DNA of 64,000 bases from Paracoccus cavernae (GCA_030410095.1 JAUFRC010000001.1:3242501-3306500); one strand, 5' to 3'. Counted from the stretch's first letter, positions 10,384 to 24,757 are shown. Made by a program: numbers and translations. Notes: generated by a model from the letters alone, not told the origin.

Positions 10384-10926
10384 TCAGGGGTAGATGAAGA
10401 CCGGAACGCCGGTGGTGCCATGGCCGTTGCGGGCGAGCATGGCGTAGATTTCCTCGATCTCATCGTCGTTGACCGCGATGCAGCCTGCCGTCCAGTCGGC
10501 ACGGTTGATGGCGCGCCCCTCCGGCCCGAGGCCGTGGATCATGATGTCGCCACCCGGACGCAGACCCATCATCTGGGCGCGCTCGCGGTCCTGATTGTTG
10601 GGATAGGAAATCCCGACCGAAAGGTGATAGCGGCTTCTGGGGTTGAAGCGGTCGATGAAATACATGCCCTCGGGCGTCTTGCCGTCGCCTTCGAACTGCT
10701 TGTGGCCGAGCGGCTGGTTGCCAAGGTTGATCTTGTAGCTGCGCAGCACTTGCTGGCCGCTGACCAGATACATCTGGCGCTCGCCTTTTTTCACGACGAT
10801 CTGCGTGATCGGCGGCCCGTCATAGGAGCGGAAACGAGATTGCGGTTGTTCTTGCTTGCCGCCGCAGCTCGCGACCAAGCCAACAAGAAGGAGCGCCGAA
10901 ATGGCGCGTAGAATTCTGTTCATCAC
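10384..10926 (-). CDS. L,D-transpeptidase family lipoprotein (YkuD domain)
   Basis: Intact 180-residue envelope protein with a lipoprotein signal (MMNRILRAISALLLVGLVASC, Cys 21) followed by a short linker and a YkuD domain: ITQIVVKKGERQMYLVSG, FEGDGKTPEGMYFIDRFNPRS, MIHGLGPEGRAINRADWTAGC. This is the second L,D-transpeptidase-like protein within 2 kb. It belongs to the short E. coli YafK/DpaA-like class, some of which cut rather than make cross-links; which activity applies here is not visible. Confidence 0.87.
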   Translation of the reverse strand: MMNRILRAISALLLVGLVASCGGKQEQPQSRFRSYDGPPITQIVVKKGERQMYLVSGQQVLRSYKINLGNQPLGHKQFEGDGKTPEGMYFIDRFNPRSRYHLSVGISYPNNQDRERAQMMGLRPGGDIMIHGLGPEGRAINRADWTAGCIAVNDDEIEEIYAMLARNGHGTTGVPVFIYP

Positions 10927-10992
10927 TGCCCCGAGCCCGCACTAGCGTTTTTTCTGGTTGCCCCAGCAAATAGCATAAAGGTGAAAACTTCG

Positions 10993-12228
10993 CTAGCTTC
11001 GGCGGAATTCCGCGACCGTTTCGACATGCGGCGACCAGCGGAATTGGTCGACCACCGAGAGGCGGGACAGCATATAGCCCGCGTCGGCCAAAATCCGCGC
11101 ATCCCTAGCGAAAGTCACGGGGTCGCAGCTGACCCAGGCGATCACCGGCACCTTGGAGGCGGCAATCTCGCGGGCCTGTGCTTCGGCTCCGGCGCGTGGC
11201 GGATCGATCACAATGGCGTGAAATTTTTCAAGCTCGTCAGGCTGTAACGGCCGTTTTGCAAGGTCGCGCACATGGGTCGCGATTCGCTTGAGGCCCGCGG
11301 TATTGCGCCACGCCGAATCAAGTGCCTTCAGCGGATCGCCCAAGCCTTCGAAGGCTTCGACCTGCGCGGTTTCGGCCAAAGACAGCGAAAACGTCCCGCA
11401 ACCGGCGAAAAGATCGGCAACCTGTTCGGCTCCGCCGATGATGGCGCGCACGGCGGCGACCAGCGCTGCCTCGCCCTCGGCCGTGGCTTGCAGGAAGCTG
11501 CCGGGCGGAGGGGTGACTTTGGCGCGGCCCATCGTCAGGACCGGCGCATGGCGGGTAATCGGCTGGCCGTCCCAGTCGATGCGCGCCAGCTTTCCGCGCT
11601 CGGCCAGCGCGGCCAATGCGCCAAAAGCGCGGGCTCTAGGGGCTTGCCGCCCTTGACCGCAAGATCGAGGCCGGTCGGCGTCTCGATGACCGCGATGCTC
11701 AGCTCGCCCTGACGCGAGGCGCCAAGCGTGACCATCTCGCGCAGCAGGGAAGGGCGGCGGTGATTGCCGGACGCAGGACGCGGCAATCGGCGAGATCGAC
11801 GATCACATCCGAGGCGCGGGCGTGAAAGCCGACCAACGCGCCTTTCTTGGAGCGCCGCCCCGACAGAACCGCGCGCCGGCGCGAGCGCTCGGGCGAGAGA
11901 TGCTGGTCGGAGACCGCGACCTCGAGACCCTGCGCGCGCAGGGCGGAGCGCACCAGATCGGCCTTCCATTCCGCGACGAATGCATCGCTGGCATGCATCA
12001 GGGAGCAGCCGCCGCAGAGGCGGTAATGGCCGCAGGCGGGTTTGACCCGCTCGGGCGATGGTGTCGCGATCTTCGGCGCGATGACCTTGCCGTCCTCGGC
12101 CTCGCCGGTCACGATTTCGCCGGGCAGGGTCAGCGCGGCCAGAGCCCGCTCCCCGCCGCGTTGAAGGCCACGCCGTCGCCACGACGGCCCAGCCGTTCGA
12201 CCTGCCAGCTTGCTGCGGCCTCGCTCAC
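10993..12228 (-). CDS. Class I SAM-dependent RNA methyltransferase, RumA/TrmA family (about three frame breaks)
   Basis: Predicted 5-methyluridine methyltransferase acting on 23S rRNA or tRNA. The order is an N-terminal TRAM-like part without a complete domain, an iron-sulfur Cys cluster (CGHYRLCGGCSLMHAS), the SAM loop VADLFAGCGTFSLSLA, DPPRAGAEAQAREIA and the catalytic Cys in WVSCDPVTFARDA. Breaks lie near 12155, 11755 and 11635. The GTG start (VSEAAASWQVERLGRRGDG) overlaps the stop of the ABC transporter gene by four bases, so it is the last gene of a minus-strand operon. U1939 of 23S rRNA is the likely target by family. Confidence 0.85.
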
Positions 12229-14077
12229 TCTGCTGCCTCTTCGGCTTCGGGATCTTCGGTGCCGAGGAAGCCGCCCGACTGGCGGTTCCAGTAGCGCGCA
12301 TAGGTGCCCTCGGCGGCCAGCAGCTCGGCATGCGAACCCTGTTCGACGATATGGCCGGCCTCGAGCACGATGATGCGGTCGAGTTCGGCGATGGTCGACA
12401 GACGGTGCGCGATGGCGAGCACGGTTTTGCCGCGCATCACACGCAAGAGCGCGTCCTGAACCTGAGCCTCGACTTCGCTATCGAGCGCCGATGTCGCCTC
12501 GTCCAGCACGAGAATCGGCGCATCCTTGAGGAAAGCCCGCGCCAAAGCGACCCGCTGGCGCTGGCCGCCCGACAGCTTGACGCCGCGCTCGCCCAGATGG
12601 GCGTCATAGCCCTTGCGGCCCATGTGATCCTCGAGCCCGAGTATGAAATCATGTGCCTCGGCGGCTTTGGCGGCGGCGATCATCTCGTCTTCGGAGGCGT
12701 CGGGGCGACCGTAAAGGATGTTCTCGCGCGCCGAGCGGTTGAACATCGCGGTCTCCTGCGTGACCATGGCGATATTGCGGCGCAGGCTTTCCTGCGTGAC
12801 CGCGCGCAGGTCCTTGCCGTCGATCAGGATCGCGCCTTTCTCGACGTCGTAAAGGCGCAAGAGCAGCGCGACCAACGTGGATTTCCCCGCACCCGAGGCA
12901 CCGACGATCCCGATTTTCTCGCCCGGCGCGATGTGGAGATCGACCGCGTCGATCCCGCCCGCGGCGCGGCCGTAGGCAAAGCTCACCTGATCGAAGTCGA
13001 CCCGACCGGCAACGCGGCCCAGCACTTCGGCATCGGGCGCATCGGTCAGCGAATGGGCGGGCGAAAGCGTCGCCATCCCGTCCTCGACCTCGCCGATCGA
13101 GCCCCAGACCCCCATCAGCGCCATGCTGACCCAGCCGGTCATCTGGCTCAGACGCATGGCGATCGCGCCGGCGGCAGCGATATCGCCCGCCGTGGCCTGA
13201 CCCTCGCGCCAGAGCATGAAGGTGCCGCCGATCAGCACCACCGGCAGCGCGCCCGCGACAAACATCAGCGAGAAACGGAACCATGTGCTGATGCGGCCGA
13301 AATCGAGCGCGCGCTCGCGAAAGCCCATCATCGCGCCAAGCGCGGCGCGGTCTTCGTATTCGCTATGGGCAAAGAGTTTGACGGTTTTGATATTGGTGAT
13401 CGTATCGACGACCTGACCCGTCACCGTCGCCCGCGCCGAGGCGCGTTTGGCGGAATAGGCGCGGATCTTGGGCAGGAAGAAGCGGATCAGGAAGAAATAG
13501 GAGACCAGCCACAGCAGCATCGCCACCGCGCCCCAGCCGTCGATGCCGACCAAAAACGCAGCCGAACCGAGGATCGAGGCCAGCGCGAAGGCCACCACGT
13601 TCACGAATTCGGTCGCGACATCGGTGACGGCGCGTGCGGTCTGGGTCTGCTTTTGCGCGATGCGGCCCGCGAAATCGTTGTCGAAGAAGGTCACCGAATG
13701 GCCCATGGTCCAGCGGTGCAGGCGCGACAGCACTAGCGGGAAGAGGTTCGGCCCGATGATCACGCTCGACGAGGCGGTCGACAGGCCGAAGATCGCGGGG
13801 CGGATGACCAGAAGAAGATCACGAAGCCGAGAATCAGCGGCAGATGCTCGCCCATGATCGTCTCGGGAGAGCTCCCGACCACGGCGTCGATGACATAGCC
13901 CAGAAGCACCGCCGAGACGATATCGGCGATCCCGCCGAGCGCGGAGGCCACGGCGGCAATCGCCAGCCCGCCCCAAGCGCCCGACAGACACCAGCGGAAA
14001 AAGGCAAAAAGCGTGGCCGGAGGCGGTCCCTCGGCCGGGCGGAATGCATCGATCATCCGCGCGAAAAACTTGTGCAT
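12225..14077 (-). CDS. ABC transporter, fused permease and ATPase (frame break)
   Basis: Half-size exporter of about 617 residues: an N-terminal six-helix transmembrane domain (first helices WGGLAIAAVASALGGIADIV and LPLILGFVIFF) and a C-terminal ATPase with Walker A GASGAGKST, the signature LSGGQRQRV, Walker B ILVLDEATSALD and the switch AHRLS. It resembles MsbA-type and multidrug exporters; lipid or drug export is possible, the substrate is not known. The first 94 residues are in another frame from the rest, with the break near 13795. Cotranscribed with cca upstream and the RNA methyltransferase downstream. Confidence 0.88.
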
Positions 14078-14119
14078 TATCTCGTACCCTTGGTTCAGCG
14101 GGCTTGCGCCTCGGCCGAT

Positions 14120-15338
14120 TTAAATCGTCGCCTGCCTGGCAAGCCGGATCAGATCGGCTTTGGGTATCGCGAACCCGCTGTCTATCCATGCCTGTTCGGC
14201 AGCTTTCAACCCCTGGCCAAGCTGCGACCCGCTAAGATCGGGCATGAGATCGGCTGCGGAGAGCGGAAATTTCTGTTCTGTCGCCCCTTGGACGAGCATG
14301 CGCCAATTGTCGGGGCAGTCCAACCCCTGCGCTTGGCGCAAAGGGCATGATCCAGCGCAACCTCCGCGCCCATCCGGTAGGCGAGTTCCGCAAGCGGCAT
14401 GGCCCCTGTTCCGGCAAGGGCCAGCCGTTCGAGATGGCGCGCCTCCTTTTGCGAAAGGCGCAGCTCCTGCGCCGGATCGCGGATCTGCAGCAGCGCCATG
14501 CGGCGGGGCCAGTCCGGCGCGATCCCCGCCTGCGCCTCGGCGCGGATCAGGGCGGCCATGAGGGGCAGGGCGTCGCTGTCTGCTGCCGTATCGGCTTCGG
14601 GCAGGATCGCGGCCAGAACTCCGGTTCGGGCCATCAGGGTCAAAGCCGGAACCGGATCCGCGGCCGAGAGCAGCTTCTTGAGCTCGGCGCCCACACGCTC
14701 GCGAGAGATTTGCGCCAGACCGGAGGCAAGGGCCTTGCAGGCGGCCAGCGCCTCGGGGTCGGCCTCTTCGGCCTTGCCGTACCAGGCGAGGAAACGGAAG
14801 AAGCGCAGAATGCGCAGGTAATCTTCGCGGATGCGCTGCTCGGGCGGGCCGACAAAGCGCAGGCGCCGCGCCGCGAGATCGGCGAGCCCGCCGACCGGAT
14901 CGATCACCCGACCGTCGGCACGGGCATAAAGCGCGTTCATGGTGAAGTCGCGGCGCATCGCGTCGTCGCGCAGATCCCGCGAGAAGGCCACCACGGCGTG
15001 CCGTCCGTCGGTCTCGACATCATGACGGAAGGTCGTGACCTCGAAGGGCGGCCGCCCGCGACCAGCGTGACCGTGCCGTGTTCGATGCCGGTCGGAACCG
15101 CCTTGAGGCCCGCCGCGCGTCCCAGCTCGGTCGTACGCTCGGGCACCGCATCGGTCGAGATGTCCCAATCGGCGACCGGCGCGCCCAACAGTCCGTTTCG
15201 CACCGCGCCGCCCACGACATAGGCCTGCTGCCCGCCTGCGCCCAGTGCCGCCAAGACGCGCTGGAGATCGGGATCGTCGGTCGTGATCCGTGCATCGGTC
15301 AGCAGCAGGTCGGGATTGTGCAGCGTCTCGTTCGTCAT
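14120..15338 (-). CDS. cca: CCA tRNA nucleotidyltransferase / poly(A) polymerase family (two frame breaks)
   Basis: Adds or repairs the CCA end of tRNA. The nucleotidyltransferase head is AYVVGGAVRNGLLGAPVADWDISTD split here as AYVVGGAVRNGLLG and DWDIST, with the metal-binding acidic residues in DWD. Then come RDDAMRRDFTMNALYA, DPVGGLADLAARRLRFVG and EDYLRILRFFRF, all standard. Breaks are near 15055 and 14340, and the C-terminal GLKAAEQAWIDSGFAIPKADL completes about 406 residues. The ATG overlaps the nudL stop by four bases. Confidence 0.9.
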
Positions 15339-15985
15339 GCGTTCAACCTGCGCGCCAAGGATTGCAGCACGCGCGCCGTCGCGCCCCAGATGTAATAGGG
15401 GCCGAAGGGCACGGTCTGATAGGCGCGCCAATCGCCGCGCCACAGCCTGCGCTCGATCCGGTAGCGGGCGGGATCGGCGATATGGGTGAAAGGGACGGTA
15501 AAGACTTCGGCAACCTCGCCCGCCTCGGGGACGGGGGTGAAGGGGCCGTGGATCAGCCCCAGAACCGGCGTCATGGCAAAGCCGGTAACCGTGCGGTGCG
15601 GGGGCAGGGCGCCCAGAACCTCGACCTGTTCGGGGGCGAGGCCCACTTCCTCATGCGCCTCGCGCAGGGCCGCGGCGGTTTCGTCGGCATCACCGGGATC
15701 GACCTTGCCGCCCGGCAGGGCGATCTGGCCGGGGTGGTGGCGCAGGCTGCTCGAGCGTTTCGTCAGCACGAGATCGCCGCTTGTCGCGGAAAAGGCCATC
15801 AGTACCCCCGCCGCGCGCCAGTCCATCTCGGGTGGCGAGACCCCGGGCATCAGCTCGAAATCCGAGGATTCGCCGCTCGGGACGGCCAGTGCCGCCAAAA
15901 GCCGATCGCGCAGCGGAAATCCCGCTGCGCGTTGGTTGATCATGGCTTTTGGTGCAGGCATTTGCCCTCCCGTCGCTTCGGTCAT
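15335..15985 (-). CDS. nudL: CoA pyrophosphatase, Nudix family
   Basis: Predicted to hydrolyse coenzyme A or its derivatives. The intact 216-residue protein has the subfamily signature preceding the Nudix box, LTKRSSSLRHHPGQIALPGG, then GGKVDPGDADETAAALREA and HEEVGL. The start MTEATGG is used because it lies two bases from the hslO stop, indicating an operon; a later ATG is possible. Downstream it overlaps cca. Confidence 0.87.
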   Translation of the reverse strand: MTEATGGQMPAPKAMINQRAAGFPLRDRLLAALAVPSGESSDFELMPGVSPPEMDWRAAGVLMAFSATSGDLVLTKRSSSLRHHPGQIALPGGKVDPGDADETAAALREAHEEVGLAPEQVEVLGALPPHRTVTGFAMTPVLGLIHGPFTPVPEAGEVAEVFTVPFTHIADPARYRIERRLWRGDWRAYQTVPFGPYYIWGATARVLQSLARRLNA

Positions 15986-15986
15986 C

Positions 15987-17079
15987 TTATCCGGCCGCCT
16001 GCGCGTCCGGCTGTTGCCCGCCCGCGTGCTGCGCGCCCGACGGCTGCCCGACGGGAGCGGCCGAGGCTGCATCCTCGTCCTTGGCAAGCGGGTTGCCCTC
16101 GGCGTCGATCGTCGCCTCGAAGCCGAGGCTCTGCGGATGCAGCTCGTAATGCGCGCCGCAGAACTGGCAATCGGCCGTGACCATGCCGTCGGCATTGGTC
16201 ATATGGGTGATGTCCTTGGCCGAATAGATCGACAGCGTATTGCGCACCTTGTCCGCATTGCACGAGCAACCGAAGGCGACCTTCTGGGTGTCGTAGATAC
16301 GGGGCTCTTCCTCGTGGAAAAGGCGCACCAGCAGATCCGAAGGCGTCACGCTCGGCCCGATCAACTCGATATCCTCGACGGTATCGAGCAGGAAGTTCGC
16401 GCGGTTCCAGTTTTCCGATTCCGTGCCCTGCAGGATGTCAGAGGACTGGATAAGCCCGTCTTCGCCCGAAGCCGAGATCTCGGGCATGGCGCCCGCCGGA
16501 AGTGTCTGCAGCATCACGCCGCCCGCGCGCCAACGCTCGGTATCGCCCGCCATTTGCGAACGGCCGTGCGAGAGCGAGAACCGCGTCGGAAGCTGCTCCG
16601 ATTGTGCAAAATAGGTCTCGGCGCAGGACGCGAGCGAGCCGCCGGCAAGCGGGTCAGCCCCTGATAGGGGTCGTGCCCTCGCCTTGGTCGATGAGCACGG
16701 CGAAATAGCCCTCGCCGATCTGGTCGAAGGTCGGGAGGCTTGCATCCAGACGTTCGGCATCGAAAGAGGCCCATGCGCGGATGCGGGCCGCGCCGCCCTC
16801 GGTCTCGGGGGCGTAGTAATCGGTCGCGATGGTGCGGATCGCGCCATTGCCGCGCACCTGCAGGCTCAGCTTCCAACGCAGCTTGATGCTTTCGCCGATC
16901 AGCGCCGTCAGAAGCGCCAGCTCGGCAACAAGGTCGCCGACCTGCGCCGGATAGTCGTGGCGCGACAGGATATGTTCAAGCGCACCGTCTAGGCGCGCGA
17001 TACGGCCACGTACGCCCGAGCGGTCCAGTTGAAACGGCAGGATCGTATCGTCCCAGGTGATCTGGTTGATCGTTGTCAT
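15987..17079 (-). CDS. hslO: Hsp33 redox-regulated chaperone (frame break)
   Basis: Holdase activated by oxidation and heat. It begins MTTINQITWDDTILPFQLD, and the later part has the redox zinc site in two pairs, FGCSCNADK and DCQFCGAHY, that control activity. The proline- and alanine-rich tail after the zinc site (GQPSGAQHAGGQQPDAQ) is longer than usual. One frame break near 16660, in GGGGTCAGCCCC, separates the N-terminal domain from the rest. First gene of the hslO-nudL-cca-ABC-methyltransferase operon. Confidence 0.92.
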
Positions 17080-17296
17080 TGATCTGTCCTTCGGAAATTC
17101 CAGGGCACCATCCCTCGGGATGATGCGTGTCGGATGCAATATAGGGCGATTGTCGCAAAGCCCAAGAGGTTAGCGCCAGACAGCCATGCGTCCGCGACAT
17201 GGGAACGGGGGCGGATCGCGGCCTTTCTGCATGGCGGGGCAAGACGTTTATCGCAGAGGGTGGACGCGGCCTTTCCGCGGGTGGAAGTCGCAGCGT

Positions 17297-18216
17297 TCAA
17301 TTGGGCAGGAAGCTTCCCTGAAGCGAGACGATATAGTCGTGGATGCGGGTGGTTGCAGGGGTGATCTGGGCATCCTCGCGGCGCAGCAGATACCAGCTGC
17401 GCTGGATCGGCAGGCCGATCGCCTGAAGCGCGATCAAGCGGCCCCAGCGCAGTTCCTCGGTGACGGTATGCTGCGAGATGAGCGCGATCCCCAGCCCCGC
17501 GATCACAGCCTGTTTGATGGTTTCATTGGTGCCCATCTCGATCATCCGCCACGGCTGGCCGTCTCCGATCCGGTCGAGAAACCGCGACATCAGGATGCGC
17601 GTGCCCGAGCCCTCCTCGCGCGCAAGAAACGTCTCGGACAGCAGCTCGTCGGGCATGGCGGGATCCGCCTCGGCCAGCCTGTGCTGGGGCGAGGCGATGA
17701 TGATGTGGGGATGGGGGCCCAGAGGCTCGGCATGGACCGGCGGGTTGCGCGGCGGCCGGCCCATGATCGCGAGATCAAGCGAGCGCCCGTTCAGCGCGGC
17801 GATAATCGCGTCGCGGTTGCCCACGCGGAGCGTCACCTCGATATCGGGAAAAGCCTCGCCCAGAAGCGCGACCAGACCAGGCGCGAAGTATTTTCCCGTA
17901 GAGACAACGCCCAGCACCACCGAACCGCTTTGCCCGTTCTGCAGCGCCGAGACGCGGCGCGCGCAGGTTTCCAGCGCCACGGCGATCTGCGCCTCGGCAT
18001 CGAGAACGGCCTGCCCCTCGGCGGTGGTAACGAAAGCGCCATGTTCGCCTTTTTGCACCAAAGGCCCGCCCATCAGATCCTCCAGCGTGCGGATCTGGCC
18101 GTGAATGGCGGGGGCGAAAGGCCCAGATCATGGGCGGCGGCGGTCAGGGTTCCCTTGGCGACCACGGCGCGCAGGGCGCGCAGTTGCCGCAGCGTCAAGG
18201 CGTCGATGCGTGACAT
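17297..18216 (-). CDS. cbbR: LysR-type regulator of the Calvin cycle operon (frame break)
   Basis: CbbR activates cbb genes in response to reductant and metabolite signals. The winged-helix N-terminus reads MSRIDALTLRQLRALRAVVA, then one missing base near 18120 separates it from the sensor domain (IRTLEDLMGGPLVQKGE, SGSVVLGVVSTGKYFAPGL, GTNETIKQAVIAGLGIALIS). The reconstructed length is about 307 residues, normal for LysR. Its divergent place 95 nt from cbbF, and the GKYFAP segment typical of CbbR, make the assignment secure. Confidence 0.93.
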
Positions 18217-18311
18217 TCGGATTTCCTGAATAATGCTTCCGGTTTTTTAAATGTCTCTGAAAACCCCCGCATGTCAACGTTCATCCACAGCATTCGCTTT
18301 GGGAGGAGCAG
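18217..18311 (+). promoter_or_regulatory. cbbR-cbbF divergent control region with a CbbR-like site
   Basis: The 95-bp gap between the divergent genes is unusually AT-rich in its middle. At 18248-18260 TAA-ATGTCTC-TGA fits the TNA-N7-TNA motif reported for CbbR boxes. A strong Shine-Dalgarno sequence (GGGAGGAG) precedes the cbbF start. The box is a short match and needs footprinting. Confidence 0.45.
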
Positions 18312-19311
18312 ATGACCGGCAGCGCGATCTTCACGACCCGCATTCCCGCCCCACTTCACTGTGTGATGGAGGGGATCGCAGAGGCTGCCGTCGCCCTGTC
18401 CCGCGTCATCCGTCAGGGCGAAAAGGGCGGCAAGGCGCTGGGCGCCGAGGTCGGGACCAATGCCGACGGCGACGGCCAGAAGGCGCTGGACGTGCAGGCC
18501 GACGGGTTGTTTCTCGAAGCTCTGCGCCGGGCCGGCGTGCGCTGGTACGCCTCGGAAGAGCAGGACGAGGCCGTCGCGCTGAACCCTTCGGGCTGCCTTG
18601 CGGTGGCGCTCGATCCGCTGGACGGGTCCAGCAATATCGACACCAATGTTTCGATCGGGACGATTTTTCGGTCTTCAAGGCGCGCGAGACGGCGGAGGCC
18701 TCGTTCCTGCGCCCGCGACCGAGCAGATCGCGGGCGGCTATATCATCTACGGTCCGCGCACCATGGCGGTGACCTTCGGGAACGGCGTCCAGATGTACAC
18801 GCTCAACCCCGACAGCGGCCGGTTCGAGCTCGATCGCGACAACCTGACCCTGCCGCGCGAGTCGCGTGAATTCGCGATCAACGCTTCGAATTACCGCCAC
18901 TGGCCGCAGCCCGTGCGCGCCTATATCGACGATTGCCTCGCCGGAACCGACGGCCCGCGCGAAGCCAATTTCAACATGCGCTGGATCGCGAGCCTTGTCG
19001 CGGAAACCCACCGCATCCTGATGCGCGGCGGCATTTTCCTTTACCCCGCGGACGGCCGCAAAGGCTACGAGCACGGCCGTCTGCGCATGCTTTACGAATG
19101 CGCCCCCATCGCCTTCCTGATCGAGCAGGCGGGCGGGCGCGCCACCGACGGCTGCGAGCCGATCATGGGCACGAGCCCGGGCCAGTTGCACCAGCGCACG
19201 CCCTTTGTCTTCGGCTCGACCGATATGGTCGCCCGCGTTGCCACCTACCACGACCTGCCGGAGACCGAAGTGTCGGCCCTCTTCGGCAACCGCGGCCTGT
19301 TTCGGGCCTGA
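18312..19311 (+). CDS. cbbF: Fructose-1,6-/sedoheptulose-1,7-bisphosphatase (two frame breaks)
   Basis: Removes the C1 phosphate from fructose and sedoheptulose bisphosphate in the regenerative part of the Calvin cycle. The metal-binding motif [10 protein letters not shown] is at residues 101-110, followed after the breaks by [20 protein letters not shown] and [18 protein letters not shown]. Breaks near 18668 (TTTTT) and 18715 are each repaired by one base. The reconstructed protein is about 333 residues. First gene of the operon, nine bases before cbbP. Confidence 0.93.
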
Positions 19312-19320
19312 GAGGACGTC

Positions 19321-20191
19321 ATGAGCAAGAAGCATCCCATCATTTCGGTCACGGGTTCCTCGGGGCGGGGACCACGACGATCAAGAACACGTTCGACCAG
19401 ATTTTCCGCCGCGAGGGGATTACCTCGGTCGCGATCGAGGGCGACGCCTTCCACCGTTTCGACCGCGCCGGCATGAAGGCCGAGGTCGCGCGCCGCATTG
19501 CCGCAGGCGACCAGACCTTCAGCCATTTCAGCCTTGATGCCAACGAACTCAAGCGCCTCGAAGAGGTCTTCCGCAGCTATGGCGCGACCGGCACCGGAAA
19601 AAGCGCCACTATGTCCATGACGACAAAGAGGCCGAAATCTGGGGCGCGGCCCCCGGCACCTTCACCGACTGGTCCGATCTGGCCGCGGGCTCGGACCTGC
19701 TGTTCTACGAGGGCCTGCACGGCGCGGTGAAAACCGACGATATCGACATTGCGGGTCAGGCCGATCTCAAGATCGGGGTGGTGCCGGTCATCAACCTCGA
19801 ATGGACGCAGAAGATCCACCGCGACCGCGCCAGCCGCGGCTATTCGACCGAAGCCGTGACCGACACGATCCTGCGGAGGATGCACGACTATGTGCATGTG
19901 ATCTGCCCGCAATTCACGGAAACCGACATCAACTTCCAGCGCGTGCCGGTGGTCGATACCTCGAACCCGTTCATTGCGCGCTGGATCCCCACGCCCGACG
20001 AAAGCCTTGTCGTCATCCGCTTCAAAAGCCCGCGCGGGATCGATTTCCCCTATCTCACCCAGATGATCGAGGGCTCGTGGATGAGCCGCGCCAATTCGAT
20101 CGTCATCCCCGGTCCGAAGATGGATCTCGCCATGCAGTTGATCCTGACCCCGCTGGTTGCGCGGATGGTCAGCAGATCCAAGCGCGCCTGA
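19321..20191 (+). CDS. cbbP: Phosphoribulokinase (two frame breaks)
   Basis: Phosphorylates ribulose-5-phosphate to the RuBisCO substrate. The P-loop [11 protein letters not shown] is restored by one G near 19368. [17 protein letters not shown], the second break near 19606 (AAAAGCGCC), and then [34 protein letters not shown] and [10 protein letters not shown] follow. The length of about 290 residues matches the proteobacterial octameric class. Between cbbF and cbbT with gaps of 9 and 10 nt. Confidence 0.93.
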
Positions 20192-20201
20192 GGAGGATGT
20201 G

Positions 20202-22196
20202 ATGAACCAGATGTCCCGTATCGACACCGAGGCCGAACAGAAGATGGCGACCGCCATCCGCGTTCTGGCGATGGATGCGGTCGAGGCCGCGAAATCCGGC
20301 CATCCCGGCGCGCCGATGGGGCTCGCGGATGTTGCGGCGGTGCTGTTCAACCGCTTCATCAAGATCGACCCTTCGGACGACACATGGCCCGACCGCGACC
20401 GCTTCGTGATGTCGGCGGGACATGGCTCGATGCTGGTCTATGCGGTCAACCATCTGCTGGGCTACGACGATATGGGCATCGACCAGCTGCGCGCCTTCCG
20501 CCAGCTCGGCTCGCGTACCGCCGGCCACCCCGAATACGGCCATGCCAAAGGGATCGAGACAACGACCGGCCCGCTTGGGCAGGGGATCACCACAGCGGTC
20601 GGCATGGCTTTGGCCGAACGCATGGCGAATGCGCGCTTCGGTGACGATCTGGTCGACCACTTCACCTATGTGCTGGCCGGAGACGGCTGCCTGATGGAGG
20701 GCATCAGCCATGAGGCGATCGACTTTGCCGGCCACCAGAAGCTCGGCCGTCTGATCGTCGTCTGGGACGACAACAGCATCACCATCGACGGCGGCACCGG
20801 CCTGTCGACCTCGACCGATCAAAGGCGCGGTTCGCGGCCTCGGGCTGGCATGTGCAGGCGGTGGACGGTCACGACCGCGAGGCGATTGCGGCGGCGATCA
20901 CGGCCGCGCAGGCCGATCCGCGGCCCTCGATGATCGCGGCCAAGACCGTGATCGGCTTTGGCGCGCCCAACAAACAGGGCAGCCATGATGTGCATGGCGC
21001 ACCTTTGGGCGCTGATGAAATCGCTGCGGCGCGCGACGCCTTGGGCTGGGCCTATGCGCCCTTCGAGCTGCCCCAAGATGTCGTGGACTCTGGCGTGCTG
21101 TGGCGGCGCGCGGGGCAGAGGCGCGGGCAAACTGGCAAGAGCGGCTGAAAGGCTCCCCCTCGAGGGCCGCTTTCCTTGCCGGATTGTCCGCGCCCGATAC
21201 TGCCGCTTTGCGCAAGGCTTTTGCGGGCTATATCGACAGCCTGGTCGAGGCGAAGCCCAAAGTCGCGACGCGCAAAGCCTCGGAAATGGTGCTGGAAATC
21301 GCCAATGCCACGCTGGCCAATACGATCGGCGGCTCGGCCGATCTGACCGGCTCGAACCTGACGCGGACCAAGGGGATGGACTCGGTCACGCCCGATGACC
21401 GCTCGGGCAGCTATATCCACTACGGCATCCGCGAACATGGCATGGCCGCGATCATGAACGGGATCGCGCTGCATGGCGGCTTTATTCCCTACGGCGGCAC
21501 CTTCCTTGCTTTTGCCGATTATTCGCGGCCCGCGATCCGTCTGGGCGCGCTGATGGGGGTGCCGGTCATCCATGTCATGACCCATGACAGCATCGGTCTG
21601 GGCGAGGACGGCCCGACCCATCAGCCGGTCGAACAGGTGGCCTCGCTGCGGGCGATCCCGAACCTCGACGTGTACCGCCCCGCCGATGCTGTCGAAACCG
21701 CCAGATCCTGGGAGCTGGCTTTGACGCGCAGCGACGGGCCGTCGCTTCTTTGCTTGTCGCGCCAGAACCTGCCGACCGTGCGGCTGGAAAAAACACGCGA
21801 GAACCTGACGCGGCAGGGGCTTACGTCCTGCGCCCGACCGACGGGCCGCGCGATGTGACGCTGATCGCGACGGGCTCCGAGGTCGAGATCGCCTTGGCCG
21901 CCGCCGATCTTCTGGCCGCCCAAGGTCTGCGCGCCGCCGTGGTTTCGGCCCCCAGTTTCGAGCTGTTCGCCCAGCAAGACAAAGCCGCCCGCGCCGCTGT
22001 TCTGGGCGATGCCCCCGTATCGGGATCGAGGCTTTGATCCGGCAGGGCTGGGACGGGCTGATGCTGCGCCCCGAGGACGGATTCATCGGCATGACGGGCT
22101 ATGGCGCATCCGCGCCGGCCCCGCGCTTTACGCCCATTTCGGCATCACGGCCCAAGCTGCGGTCGATCTTGCCAAGTCATTGGTAAAAGGAGGAAA

Positions 22197-22200
<4 letters not shown>
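20202..22200 (+). CDS. cbbT: Transketolase (five frame breaks)
   Basis: Thiamine-diphosphate enzyme moving two-carbon units in the Calvin cycle and pentose phosphate pathway. Landmarks in order: [49 protein letters not shown], the ThDP motif [13 protein letters not shown] with DNSITIDG, then [22 protein letters not shown] [20 protein letters not shown] and the C-terminal [15 protein letters not shown]. Breaks lie near 20820, 21100, 21815, 22015 and 22120. Four clearly miss one base in a G, C or A run. About 666 residues when joined. Its TGA overlaps the cbbA ATG. Confidence 0.93.

Positions 22201-24757
<2,557 letters not shown>

Noticed and set aside
12210..13736. A 508-codon plus-strand frame opposite the ABC transporter
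   Set aside because: The minus strand has all ABC motifs; the plus frame is low-complexity Arg/His/Asp.
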